NCBI GenBank assembly: GCA_008921705.1
Contig: VFFE01007486.1
Span: forward strand, 3,415,792 to 3,479,791
DNA from: Burhinus oedicnemus
Lineage: Eukaryota; Chordata; Aves; Charadriiformes; Burhinidae
Direction: 5' to 3'
DNA length: 64,000 nt
A model generated the notes under the pieces. That model saw nothing but the letters and a program-made list of their open reading frames with translations, was not told the origin of the DNA and searched no databases. The translations under genes and the position numbers were made by a program. Position 1 is the stretch's first letter, and each line of letters starts with the position of its first letter. This document shows, piece after piece, positions 28,801-38,240 of the stretch.

Positions 28801-31800
28801 AATATATATTCAGAAAAAGGAATAAAAATGAACAGATGTTTCTCCTTAAAGAAGTCAGACAAAGATTTTTCTTACACAATAAATCAGCTGCTAGTGGATT
28901 TCCAGGCCACTGCTCCAGGCTAACTGTTTAGGTATGGCTTAAAAATCTGGTTTACCTCTGTATGTATCCAAAACTGGTAAAGTAGATTAAACTGTAGGTG
29001 AACAGCAAACACTGAAGGGGGAATGAAAAGAGCCATGGGCAAGTTGAAAATCTGAAAAATGAGAAAGAAAATACACATTAGATATATAATTCTAAAGTTG
29101 TGATGATATAATGAAGTACTATCTCAGGAGCTCAAAACACTGCAGAAGATAATTGCTGCTTCTGATACCTCCATAATGTAGACATTACATAGAACAGATA
29201 CTGATTATTATGTTACCACTAGATGCGCTATAGCAAATGAGACATAAATTGATGCAAAAGTTATTTCCCAACAGCCATACTGAACAAGTATAAAGATCAA
29301 GAAAAGAACCCCGAAATTCTGAGATGAGATGTTTATTCTGTGTAGTATATGGAGCAGACAGCAAGACATTCTTGACGTGAAGGCTTCACTTACAGGGGAG
29401 AATTATCACAGAGTAAGCAAGGTGTGAATTTATAACACTACAGCTTTTCCATCTGAACTCCCTACGTGACCACCATAAGGGCAAGGCAGCTTACTTGGCT
29501 TTCAAAGTTAATTATAAATTCTCACCCTAACTTCCTCACATCATGTCCCTTGAAGCTCTGATATATTGCTGAGTTCTAAAGATGTGCTAGCATGAGAACA
29601 GTTTCAGAAAACTGCTTACTTAGGAAAGATACTGGTATCTTGCACACAGAGTACAGTCCCAGAAATTTCACAATTAATTGCTTAACTGGCTGAGCAGTAG
29701 AATAAGACTTTCAAGACCTTCATGTGTTAAAAGTCAGTCTGCTTTCTTCAGAAAAAGGCTTATCTTTTGTTTTTTTCTTTTTACCTGACATTGTGTTATA
29801 CCAGCTGCATTAAGAAGTTAATCCTTCCCTAAAATACAGAGATTTTTTCTAAACAGTAGCAGAGGGATCTTCAGAGCTTTAAATCTCTTTAGCACTCAGG
29901 GAAAATCTGTGTAGCAGATAACAGCCCCCTGTGAAACACAGGGCAAAATTAGCAAACTTTTTCAAACTCCCATTGTCCTCACAAAAATCAAATCTTTGAA
30001 CATTAGAGAGAGCAATCTGATAGCCATGACAGGCCTCCTGAGCCAGGAATTCCTTTAGTGTAGGTCTGCACATAGCATTTAATGCCAATATTCCCTCATT
30101 TTTTGTCAAAAGGCCTACTCAATAAGTAAGATGTCACACTGGGGCTGTGAAACAACTGCACCTCCATCCCTATGGTGTGACTGACGCTCTTGAAAAAGTC
30201 ACCACAGCTGTATCTCACTGTCACGAGCCAACGGAGGACTAAGGCCCTGCAATCCCAGCTCGGTCTGCTGGCATCAACACCAGACAATGACTGAAGCACT
30301 AGAAAAAAACCCTTAAGTCACTGCAGCTTCAGCATCACCTGGTAGGGCTGGGACAGCTGTGATTTCAAAAACTACATTCAAAGGCTTCATGGATCACAGC
30401 TGTCCCACAAACTACACGTGGGGCATTTCTGGTTGAGTGTCTTGGAAGTTCTTTTCCAAGAAGTAAAGGAATTTGAAGGTGGTAGAAGGATTATGCTGAG
30501 CTTCTGGAACCTGGGCAAATAACATACACAACTAATTTGTTTTAATCAGTGTGATCCTCAAAGGCTGAAGTGTTTGCATAACATTTATAAAACAATAGAG
30601 AAAGAAAAATATATCTGGAAGGTGAAATTTGCACATTCAATCCCAAAGAATCACTCAGTCTAAGTAAACTCACAAAAATTCACAGCAACTCTCACCTAAG
30701 GTGGGAGCTAGTAAATGCCATTGGGGTGAAGTGGCATTTAGGCATGAAATTCTGGAGTAGAGGTGGGCATGAGCCTCCTCTAAGAATTAAAAATGCAGAT
30801 CAGACTGCCTTGTGCAGAAAACTACTAAACAGAAGAGCAACCTTCAAAGCCACAGTTCTCCAGGCTCTGAAACAGAAATGCAGTGTAAGCTTCCCATACA
30901 TTAGAAGAAATGCCCTAAACACTAGTATGGAGTCAATCTCTTTTCTGAGTTCCTTTTTCCTCCTTCCTCTAACCTGGACCCCCTTAGTATTTAATTATTA
31001 GAAGTGGGTGAGCTACAAAAAAAAGAGACTGAAACATATTTGTCCCACAACAGCCAGAAGGCTGGCATGGTTTTTCTCAAAGGTTATCTTATAAAGAAGC
31101 CAGCGAAGGAATAGAACACATGGACACATTTAAGTAAAGCTACTGCAGTTTTCTCTTATTATTGATGGTACCTGTCTAATGGCATGATAAGAGCAGGAAA
31201 TTTTTTAAAAGGAATGGAGAGGAAGTTGATTTAACAAAAAAAAAAAAAAATCAAAAAAACCCCAGATGGTTTTCAGATTATTCATGGAAGTCATTGTAGG
31301 ATTGAAAGCAGGGTTAAAAATGATATGCTTTTTCCCTAAAAGTATCAGAGACAATTTGGTGGTATTTACAGATGACTCAGAGGGGAAGGAAGGATCATCT
31401 TCATATTTATTTTCCAAGCTACTTCTCACAATGAATACTAGGATTTCCCCACTAAGTGGTGAGATGAGGGAAATTTTATATAAATCTACAGGTAAATTTG
31501 AGATTGACAAAGGAGAATGCTTTCCTAACTGCCTCATGTTTCCTTGCAATGTAAGCTTTATTTTGCACAGAAAGGATTTCAAAGATCGTTTGCAAAAGTA
31601 GAACCCATAGGGAGGAATCAAAACCTCTCCTCTACAAAAGATTTGGTTTCTCCTATTTGTGGTTCCACTGGAAAAACAAGATCAAAGTCAGGAAAAAAAA
31701 AATAAAAATCATTAAATAGTTTTTCACTGAAAATGCCAATTCACCAAATCAAAACATTTCATGGGAATGTACCAGCTTTTACTAATCTGTAGAGGAAAAG

Positions 31801-34800
31801 CTTTCCTGACTCCAAGATGGAATTTCTGGTCAAAACTGTAGAAAAACATTTATCGCACTCACAGATCTTTTCCCACTTGTGGATTCAGCAACAGATATTG
31901 AGCCTGAGCCACAATAACCCATAACCTGGTGGGAAAGGGACTCAGCAAGGGGGTGGAGAGGGATTCCTACCCGGAGCTGTCCCACTGCAGCTGTGTGCCT
32001 TCACACTTAAGGCATTGCCCCTTTTGGTGGGTGTGGGTCTGCCGCACGCTCTCCAGTGTGGGCATGCTCTAGCATCCTCCGTTTCACATGTAAGTAAAAG
32101 CTTATAAACGCTTCCACTACCGAAAGGGGAAAAAAATTTTGAAGGTCCTGAGGTGTAGCAGGAGGGCGGAGTTTCCTGCACTGAGCCCCCTCCGTTTCCA
32201 TGCTGGGGCGCTGGGGCCACCCACCGATGCGGCCACGGAGGGGCTGCTGGGCACAGCGGGGCCACAGGGAAGCTCCCGACAGGTAGTTCATGTGGGCTAT
32301 ACTTCCGTGAGGATTCTGCAGGAGTTAAAGGTAAGGATAAAAACAAAAAAACCCAAAACATCCCTTACAGATCCCAAACCTGGCAGACTCCTCACTAGAT
32401 AAGAAGTGAACTTTGTGACTCTGTGCTGAAAAGAAAGAACAGTGTTACCTATTCCCTTTCCAGATTTATATATAGCCATTTCCACTGCTTTTAAACCAAC
32501 AAGGCATAATTCAATCCTTTATCTAAATGTATAGTCTAAAGCTATCAAATCATTATGGATCTAATATTTGCAATTAAATCTTATCCTTGGAGGAAAGTTG
32601 AGAACCAGTACTCAGAATTAAATCATAGCTTTTCAAGGTGTATCTGCAACTCTCTCCTTTCACAATTACACTTTAACTGTTTCATCAGAAGCAAAAATTT
32701 ATATAGCATTAGCTTGCCGATTTCTTCTTAAAAATGAATACACATTTTTTCCACATCTTTTTTCCCCACAAAATGGGCTTCAAAAGGATCTCTCAGTCTT
32801 AACAGTAGGTCTACTTCTCTATGGCCCCTCCACTGGAGTAACAGAAACTCTGTGTGTGCAAATGACATGAAGCAATACACATTTGGTTCCAAGTTCAGGG
32901 GTACAACTCATACCACTGATTGTACTTCAAGCATGTTTTTCCCTTTCACTTCACATCTTTTCAATCAGCTCGAGCACAACCCACGCAGATTAATATGTTG
33001 ATTTATTTATCTTATAACGTTTAACTTAAAACACATACAAGCTGGCAGCAGAACAGTCCCACAATCCCATATCATCCACCACAACTTTCCCACAGCCTCC
33101 ACAAAACTGGATGTCAAACTGCATTCAACAGTACACATTCAGCATCATCAGATCATTCTCAGAGATTAACTAAAGGCATCATTGAGTTTCAGCTTCAAGG
33201 CAAATGCAGCCATGGGGTTCTGGACAAGTCTAGCAGTCCAAAAAAACAGCAGTGCTATAAGAACTAACAAGAATTGCGTTCAGGCACAGCAAGGCTTTGG
33301 AGAAAGAAAACTGGCACACCTCTCAAAAGTTCTAGGGGGAGGTAAACCAATATTTACATTAGTCAAATGTCTTGGCTAATAGCAAATATTTGGTGGAAAA
33401 ACCACTGCACACAAAAGTAGTATGGGATCCTACGTTCACTTCCCTTTGGTCAAAGCAAATGAATTTTAAATGTACATAAATTATTTGCCAAGTGATAGCA
33501 GTGTGGTCCTGAGGATGGTCTTCAGAATCTAAGGCAGCCAGACATCTTGGCCTTCCTGAATTTTTTATGCTCTCTGAGGTATCATCCTCGAAACCACGCA
33601 GGGAGACAAAGTGCTCACGCACACACCCATATGTACACACAGGCTTTTTGTCTTTTTTGAATTACTGTTTTCGTTAAGCATTTGCACATATGGTCCCAAT
33701 GGGTAAATGTGCAAAGGTTAAATCTTTACCATGGCAGTATTTACATAGGAAGCAGAGTTGTGACAGAGATGCATCACTTCCGCTATTGTCCATTATAGCC
33801 ATTTAAATTTGAGACTACTACTAACATCAGATGACTATTTGCTGAATTAAAAAAAGTAGCAAGAATTTACAGAGAAGACTTTAAGAAACAAAACGAATAC
33901 TATCTGTTTCACAGTTTCCAGAAGAACTGGTCATTTTTTTGGAACCTAGCACTCATCTAATGTCATGGGCTTGAAACCGTTGTGAACAACCGGCTAAGTC
34001 CATGCTGTTAGATGAGCATAAATCCAGACTAACTTTACTGAAATTAATGGAGTTACACTGGATTTGTATTTGTGAACACACACTCTTGGCTTTGAGACAT
34101 TTGCTCATACGCTAGAGGACTGTAGGTTTCCTCCACCACCAGTATTATTCCTCATTGGAGAAGAACATTTATATGTTTTATATATACAAAAATACATTGG
34201 ATATTGCTTTTGAACTCCAATTCTGAAAATTCAAATTTTGAAGTTATTATTCCTTTTTATAAAAAAAAAAATAAAGAAAGAAACTACAACCTGAGTTAAA
34301 AAACAGAGTCAAAAGAGAACATGAATAGTATGTTACATTTATGAATGTACTTGGAAATATACATTTTTAAAATCTGTAAATGAGTACTCCTCTTAACTTA
34401 TATTGCATGTGTACACAGCTCACTGTTTAAAATAAATTATATCTGAAATAACACTAGGTAAAAGTAGTGGCATACAGCCCTTACTGGAGTACTGACAGAT
34501 GACATGAATGAGCAGAGACAAATAAATACAACTGCGTGTCCAAAGCAATCTTTAGTAATGATTTCTCTCCCTGCTCCTTTCAGTTATACAGACATATTCT
34601 AGAGTACTTATGTTATACCCTGATCTTTTCCTGTACTTACGCGTGAATAACCACATGAAAAAAATTGTCCCATTTTACTCAAAAAGTTATGAAAATATAA
34701 ATGCAGGGTTATTATTAGTGTTCTTAAAATTCACTACTGTATCTCTTTTCAAGGTTGCTGTAAAAACAGTAATTACTTTATTTTTAAAGCTTATGATTCT

Positions 34801-35053
34801 CAGATTCTTCAGTTTCAACTTCTGTGCTTTCAGTGACAAACTTCTTAAAGAATTTAAATGTTTTTCTTTGAAGGGAAATAAACACTATGTTTTCACTTTT
34901 ACTAAATCTTGTTGATATTAATTTATTTGTCAAATCTTGTGCAACTTACCCAGGAGGTGTATTTCTGCAGCACAGATTGTCTCAAAGCTGTGAATAAGTT
35001 GTAATCTTCAGAACTATGATGTACTTGGTGCGCTGCCCACAGTATATTAACCT
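1738..35053 (-). CDS. AGMO: Alkylglycerol monooxygenase, internal nine coding exons (partial gene, both ends outside window)
   Basis: AGMO is an ER-membrane, tetrahydrobiopterin-dependent mixed-function oxidase of the fatty acid hydroxylase/sterol desaturase superfamily. It hydroxylates the ether-linked carbon of alkylglycerols and lyso-ether lipids, which then split into a fatty aldehyde and a glycerol compound. Nine minus-strand segments flanked by splice signals join in frame (854 nt, about 285 codons) and align without gaps to human AGMO as I remember it. Visible hallmarks are the HQVHH box (exon at 34950), HRVHH (exon at 14980), the block [15 protein letters not shown] (exon at 11942) and hydrophobic C-terminal segments. 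The first His box and N-terminal ~136 residues are not found and must lie to the right of the window. The last ~24 residues must lie to the left. If the bird gene has the 13 coding-exon layout I recall for human, these are exons 4-12. No promoter or 3' UTR is visible. Confidence 0.95.
1844..3007 (-). other. AGMO: AGMO GC-AG intron, 1.16 kb
   Basis: This intron lies between two AGMO exons. Its 5' end is GCGAGA and its 3' end is TTTCTAG. Content is AT-rich unique-looking sequence with no supported repeat or gene. The overlapping short open frames at 2601-2801 occur on both strands and have no recognisable product. Confidence 0.85.
3008..3090 (-). CDS. AGMO: AGMO coding exon (11-like), ends at a GC donor
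   Basis: This 83-nt exon has acceptor TTTTTTAACAG. It encodes [20 protein letters not shown] followed by seven more residues and the first two bases of an Arg codon, forming a membrane helix. The exon ends AACAG|GCGAGA: no GT is available, and the phase (AG + G = Arg) fits exactly with the next exon. The intron is therefore GC-AG. The match to the human segment ALSQVTLLLRV is clear. Confidence 0.92.
3595..3700. repeat. Degenerate palindromic MITE-like relic
   Basis: The segment CCAATTCAGAAAAACTC ... CCATTAACTTCAATCAGACTT ... AAACATTAAGATGTGTG resembles an old sauropsid palindromic repeat. That repeat is built around a CATTGACTTCAATGGGACTT core flanked by AATTCAGCAAAGCACTTAAG-like arms. The match is degenerate and the family name is not certain. 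Confidence 0.35.
5907..5999 (+). mobile_element. CR1 LINE 3'-end fragment
   Basis: About 93 bases match the 3' untranslated end of the CR1 copy ending at 57993. Shared stretches are CTGCTCTAGGTGAACCTGCT, GACTAGATGATCTCCAGAGG and TCCCTTCCAA, followed by the GATTCTGTG repeats that terminate CR1. It is 5'-truncated to the tail only and lies antisense to AGMO in an intron. Confidence 0.9.
8413..8451. repeat. Palindromic ancient repeat relic
   Basis: CTGATCCAAA (8413-8422) and TTTGGATCAG (8442-8451) form a perfect 10-bp inverted repeat around a CCCATTTCTTCAATGAGC core. This resembles an old sauropsid palindromic element with a CCCATTGAAGTCAATGGG core, recalled from memory. Confidence 0.5.
10110..10450. 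other. GC-rich intronic patch with overlapping open frames
   Basis: This stretch is clearly more GC-rich than its surroundings and is open in several frames on both strands (for example minus 10101-10577 and plus 10066-10320). None of the translations resembles a protein I know, and stop scarcity is expected from the base composition. It is described as a compositional feature, not a gene. Confidence 0.5.
11337..11453 (-). CDS. AGMO: AGMO coding exon (10-like), C-terminal membrane region
   Basis: This 117-nt exon of 39 codons is phase 0/0, with acceptor GCTTTGTACAG and a strong donor ACT|GTAAGT. It begins [17 protein letters not shown] and continues with the hydrophobic stretch [18 protein letters not shown]. 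The VTGKEVPF start and the total length match human AGMO; the rest is more divergent than upstream exons. Confidence 0.93.
11454..11941 (-). other. AGMO: AGMO intron, 488 bp
   Basis: A short intron with a small (TG)n tract at about 11620-11633 and A-rich stretches around 11700-11770. No other feature seen. Confidence 0.9.
11942..12076 (-). CDS. AGMO: AGMO coding exon (9-like), [13 protein letters not shown] block
   Basis: This 135-nt exon of 45 codons is phase 0/0, with acceptor TTTTTTTCAG and donor GTG|GTAAAT. It carries the best-conserved stretch visible here: FWATPGF, then [20 protein letters not shown] and EEIP. The start of the exon reads LRPLAHIW, where human AGMO (from memory) has FHHLFSIW, so two histidines are replaced. 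These are not the family histidine boxes. Confidence 0.96.
12077..13189 (-). other. AGMO: AGMO intron, 1.1 kb
   Basis: AT-rich intron. The plus strand has a pyrimidine-only run at about 12668-12696. No repeat family or gene recognised. Confidence 0.9.
13190..13269 (-). CDS. AGMO: AGMO coding exon (8-like)
   Basis: This 80-nt exon follows a long T-rich tract (a 14-base T run on the minus strand, 13298-13285) and acceptor CCATCAG. It begins with GA completing a Gly codon, then encodes [20 protein letters not shown] and six more residues ending in Gln. The donor is CAG|GTTTGT, the weakest GT donor of the set. It ends in phase 0. Confidence 0.95.
13270..13378 (-). other. AGMO: Very short AGMO intron, 109 nt
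   Basis: The intron has donor GTAAGT, acceptor CCATCAG and a 14-base T run (13298-13285) as its polypyrimidine tract. It is far shorter than the other AGMO introns here. Confidence 0.93.
13379..13444 (-). CDS. AGMO: AGMO coding exon (7-like)
   Basis: This 66-nt exon has acceptor TTTTTTCATAG and donor TTTG|GTAAGT, with phase 1 at both ends. The translation [20 protein letters not shown] followed by Phe matches the conserved AGMO stretch after the third histidine box. It is separated from the next exon by an intron of only 109 nt. Confidence 0.95.
13445..14979 (-). other. AGMO: AGMO intron, 1.5 kb
   Basis: AT-rich intron with donor GTAAGC. Nothing else recognised. Confidence 0.9.
14980..15046 (-). 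CDS. AGMO: AGMO coding exon (6-like), third histidine box
   Basis: This 67-nt exon starts in phase 0 after acceptor CTCTTAAG and ends one base into a Gly codon at donor ATG|GTAAGC. It encodes [22 protein letters not shown], shown here by its motifs LGPLEW and SHHRVHH. HRVHH is the third metal-binding histidine box of the family. The split Gly codon is completed by the first two bases of the exon at 13379-13444. Confidence 0.96.
19275..19325 (+). repeat. Pyrimidine-only tract running into T12A10
   Basis: Forty-one consecutive C/T bases (19275-19315) end in 12 T and are followed directly by 10 A. This makes a self-complementary T/A junction. Confidence 0.9.
21309..21323 (+). repeat. T15 homopolymer
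   Basis: Fifteen consecutive T followed by GACAG. Low-complexity intronic sequence. Confidence 0.9.
25502..25538. other. Assembly gap (20 N) followed by T17
   Basis: Bases 25502-25521 are N and 25522-25538 are 17 T. The gap probably reflects a homopolymer that could not be read through; 20 N may be a placeholder rather than a true length. Confidence 0.97.
28956..29051 (-). CDS. AGMO: AGMO coding exon (5-like), membrane segment
   Basis: This 96-nt exon of 32 codons is in phase 0 at both ends, with acceptor CATTTTTCAG and donor GAG|GTAAAC. The translation runs from [20 protein letters not shown] through the conserved stretch [12 protein letters not shown]. It is a hydrophobic segment expected to sit in or on the ER membrane between the second and third histidine boxes. 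It differs from remembered human AGMO at a handful of positions. Confidence 0.95.
30349..30407. repeat. Perfect 15-bp inverted repeat (hairpin)
   Basis: TGGGACAGCTGTGAT at 30349-30363 is the exact reverse complement of ATCACAGCTGTCCCA at 30393-30407, with a 29-base loop. The next two inner pairs would be G-U wobbles if transcribed from the plus strand. Confidence 0.92.
31940..32335. other. CpG-rich intronic patch
   Basis: A GC-rich stretch with many CpG dinucleotides (for example GGGGCGCTGGGG is broken only by single bases, and CACCGATGCGGCCACGG) stands in an AT-rich intron. It ends on the plus strand in a good splice-donor match, TTAAAG|GTAAGG at 32330/32331. On the minus strand the same end reads as an acceptor-like CTCCTGCAG. 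Open frames exist on both strands (minus 31942-32361, plus 32139-32402), but none is recognisable. It could be a small CpG island, a regulatory element or a compositionally odd insertion. Confidence 0.5.
34020..34075. repeat. Possible ancient sauropsid repeat relic
   Basis: The string AATTAATGGAGTTACACTGG followed by ATTTGTATTTG resembles an old interspersed repeat with GTCAATGGAGTTACACTGG and TTTACACC motifs. Recognition is by memory only and the copy is degenerate. A weaker relative may lie at 44240-44300. Confidence 0.3.
34950..35053 (-). CDS. AGMO: AGMO coding exon (4-like), second histidine box
   Basis: This 104-nt exon has acceptor TTTTGCAG and donor TGG|GTAAGT. It begins with AG, the last two bases of a split codon (Glu137 in human), followed by 34 codons. 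The product contains [14 protein letters not shown], the HxxHH iron-ligand box of the fatty acid hydroxylase fold, then [13 protein letters not shown]. It is joined in phase 0 to the next exon 5.9 kb away. The preceding exon, which should end in the first histidine box, was not found in the remaining 29 kb of upstream sequence. Confidence 0.95.
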
Positions 35054-35853
35054 CTGCAAAACACATAATTTCTAATGAGGTATGTACTAGAGAACACAGC
35101 AACAGTTGTTTCCCAAGGCCTTTTTTCTTAAGCTAAAAGCAACTAATCCCCTGACTTACACTTTGCTATTTTACCATAGTATACACGTAATAAAACCTAA
35201 TGCTCAGAGCTGAGTTTGGGTAGGCTGGGTTAAACGTCAGTAAGGGGACACAAGTCAGTGTAACTTCCATGCTGAGGAAGGCAAGGCCATAGCAGGAACT
35301 AAAGTCATTGCTGGAAGAGGAGAAGGATGTGTGAGATGAGAGTTAAACAGCCAGAAAGCCTGAGCTGTGTCCTGATAACATGAGTCAGTAGGAGTTCTGT
35401 TATGGGGTTCAAAGGGACAAGGTCTGAGGATCCTTTCATGCCTGCCTTTGCTTACTGAAGTTATATTTCAAGACTAGAAGGGGACACAAAACGTTTCAAA
35501 AACCTTACGCTTCAAGTTTAAACCACTTAACTGGTGTTTGGCGTTATGCTTACAGTTTTCTGAAACATGTAAATCTTCAAGCCCACTTGTACCGCAGACC
35601 AGAAAACACAGCCGTTGCCTGCCCGCTAGCAACAAATGGAAAAACAAATGGTTGCTTGCTGGGAACTCCGGACCGAGCCAAAGGACAGCAGTGGCTCTAT
35701 TGTGTTACAGTTCAAAAAAAGTTGCTGGAATAAGGGCAAAACCAGTGTCAGCCACGTCCTCTGAAGGCATGACACCTCTAATGCACCACAGTGAAGAATA
35801 ATACCTCAAAATCCTGATTGTGTTTCAAGGCATTTTCTCATTAAGTGCAGACT

Positions 35854-35873
35854 GGGGGGGGGGGGGGGGGGGG
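35854..35873 (+). repeat. G20 homopolymer
   Basis: Twenty consecutive G on the plus strand (C20 in the AGMO transcript sense) sit in otherwise AT-rich DNA. The flanks are GCAGACT and CTCTGCAG. Such a run can form G-quadruplex or triplex structures and is also error-prone in sequencing, so the length is uncertain. Confidence 0.9.
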
Positions 35874-36347
35874 CTCTGCAGTGTCTATTGATATCTGGAC
35901 AGTCTTAAGTGGGAGGTTAAGATAGAAATGTTCATGGGGATTACCTTAATTATAGCACAATGAGAAAGTGGGTGGTTAATGCAGCCCAAATAATACCTAT
36001 TTAGCATAAACCCAAATTTAAGGTCACATGTATTTCAAGGGATGAAGTATGCACAAAGCCTCAGCTGATTACAGAAATTAAAGTTAACTGGCTGTCCGGC
36101 AGCTGCATACTCCCATTGCCACTGACTTGTTTGACCAGAGCAATTAGAGAAGTGCCTTTGGCAGATACTAGAATCACATTCACAGAAAGATCTTATAATG
36201 TGTATTTAAAGTCCTGAAATTATCTGGTGCCAAGCTTCCATCAAATAGATTACGTCTGGTGATTAACATGTACTTGCAACATAAAGTAATGCCAAAAAAT
36301 ACTCTTAATGAATCTCAAGGTGTCTTCACAATTTCAGGGGACTAGAT

Positions 36348-36419
36348 AGTCTTGTAACAGGAGGTAACAGTCTTGTAACAGGAGGTAACAGTCTTGTAAC
36401 AGGAGGTAACAGTCTTGTA
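36348..36419 (+). repeat. 21-bp tandem repeat, 3.4 perfect copies
   Basis: Three full identical units beginning AGTCTTGTAAC and continuing AGGAGGTAAC (36348-36368, 36369-36389, 36390-36410) are followed by a 9-base partial unit. There is no mismatch between copies, so the expansion is recent. Confidence 0.97.
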
Positions 36420-37382
36420 TGTTAGAAACTGAGAATTTTAAATCAAATTAATTTTGACACTTTGGTAATTTACATGACAACATCATTTTTTAATGTTCTC
36501 TAAGTCCTTGAAAATCCTTACAATTGCTGAATTAAAACTGTAATTTCAACTGTGAGAAAACACTTAACACTCAACCTGAGAATTCTCCCTTCTTTAAACA
36601 CATTTGTTCCTGAAGGAACAAGTGTTCACTATATCAAGAATTAGTGATGCCTCTCAAAAAAACCCAAACCAACATCATCTTAATGCATCTCTGCCTAATG
36701 AGCTCACTAGGAGATGAATTATTCAGGTGAGCTTCAGTACTCAATAATAATTTGTATTTGAAATGTTTCCCAAGACCTAGTCAGAAGCTAAATGAGCGAA
36801 CAAAGCATCTGAAAAGGTGGAGGTTAAAGACCTGTCTCCTTAGTTGTTTTAAAAGCATTTACTTCCTATCACAAACTGTGTGTAACACAAGCCTCCACTC
36901 AATGAAGTACAGCTGTACAAACAGGGTACAGTAACTGGATCTCGCTTCTTTCCCTCAGTCATTTTTCAGCATTGTGAAAAGTTCAAGGAAGGGAATCTAT
37001 GATGATTTTTACAGTCTACTTTCATTGTAGTTAAGGTCAAATGGTTTTCAAAATGAATTACTAAAAAGGCATTTTATTAGCATTCATTCTTCAGTTAAAC
37101 TGCCTCTTACACTAACAAGAATATGGAATAAGGTAACTGAATATTGGTAAAATGTTAATCTTTCAGATGTGCGAGTCAGCTTAAATGATCTATCATTCAA
37201 AAATATACCACAGGAATATTAGGGACATAAACAAACAATTCTGCCACAAGTAATTTAACTGCTAAAGCTATTTCTGACTTCTTCTGTTACAGCTAGAGTA
37301 AATTAAAGCCTGCTCTTTAATACTATCCTTGCTGACATCAGTGGCACAGACTATGTTAAATTCCTTGGCAAAATAGGCAGTG

Positions 37383-37438
37383 TTGATGATCGGAAACAAT
37401 TTTGTCTTAAGAATTTTTCCGAAGAAACTGATCATCAA
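37383..37438. repeat. Interrupted inverted repeat
   Basis: TTGATGATC (37383-37391) is the reverse complement of GATCATCAA (37430-37438). Inside it CGGAAA (37391-37396) and TTTCCG (37416-37421) can also pair. A folded stem would be bulged by GAAGAAACT on one side. Confidence 0.7.
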
Positions 37439-38086
37439 TAATTTTTTATTTGAAGCAAAAGAATAACATCATGAATAAGTGTGAAATAGATCATCCCAAA
37501 CCTCAGTCTGTAACCATTAGTACATTAAAAATATTACAATCATAATGCCTAAAACACATCTCACAAATGTAAGAAGCAGACCAAGCACTCTTCACGGAAT
37601 ACAGCTGACTTCTCACCAACTTCCCGCAACAGAAACTGAAATGTATGTGTCTATAGAAGAGTTGTGGTTTCAATTTTTCATTCATAATGATGATAACTTA
37701 AAGCAAAATGAGAAAAGTTATTTGAATGAGAATGTAATTATAGAATAGACTTTCACATGCACTTTCTCATTTGTATTATTATATGATGACCAAAAAGAGA
37801 GCAAGACCGAGATATGGCCAATTCCAACACAGTTTTGGGTTTTTTTGAATCTACGTAGAAAACAGGAAGTATTACTGCATTTTGTAGACCTCATCAGTCA
37901 AATTCTCCCACGAAGCCACAGGAAAAAAGTAGGAGATGGAACTGGAGAAGCCACCCAGACAATGTTCTAATGGAATTTTTTTTTGTTTTCTAAGTCAAAT
38001 GTGGTTGGTAAATACAATTTAAAAAATACATAACTGCCATAGACATATGCACAAACACAGTATTTTTTATTCAGGAGAGTGAACAT

Positions 38087-38240
38087 CATAGAATAATTCA
38101 GGCTGGAGAGAACTGCAGGAGGTCTCTAGTGCATCCTCCTTCTCACAACTAGACCACCTTGAAGTTCCTGAGTGCCCTGGTTTGAGGTAAAACTCCACCC
38201 AGCTGGGTCTTGGAAACCTTCTGCATCTTCTGCTATTACA
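38087..38240 (-). mobile_element. Degenerate CR1 3' fragment
   Basis: ATCATAGAATAATTCAGGCT, then GGAGGTCTCTAGT and CCAGCTGGGTCTTGGAAACC, match the reverse complement of CR1 3' ends (ATCATAGAAT, GGTTGGAAGGGACCTC, CCAGCTGGGTCTTGAA). It is more diverged than the plus-strand copies, hence older. This copy lies in the AGMO sense orientation. Confidence 0.7.

Larger units (their letters stand above)
15047..28955 (-). other. AGMO: AGMO intron, 13.9 kb, contains an assembly gap
   Basis: AT-rich intron with donor GTAAAC and acceptor CTCTTAAG. It includes homopolymer tracts (19275-19325, 21309-21323) and the N run at 25502-25521. Short open frames throughout are isolated, lack recognisable motifs and are not called as genes. 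Confidence 0.85.
29052..34949 (-). other. AGMO: AGMO intron, 5.9 kb
   Basis: Intron containing a perfect 15-bp inverted repeat (30349-30407), an A15 run (31236-31250), a CpG-rich patch (31940-32335) and a possible ancient repeat relic near 34020-34075. No additional exon of AGMO is expected, because the flanking exons join in phase 0 without a gap in the protein alignment. Confidence 0.85.

Noticed and set aside
30349..30407. microRNA precursor
   Set aside because: The stem is only 15 bp with a 29-base loop, too short for a typical precursor.
31942..32361. 139-codon minus-strand open frame in the CpG-rich patch
   Set aside because: Pro/Ser/Cys-rich translation typical of GC-rich non-coding DNA; reported only as a compositional patch.
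32880..32960. Another copy of the palindromic relic seen at 3595
   Set aside because: A few matching words (GGTTCCAAGTTCAGG, CAACTCATACCA) but too weak to call.
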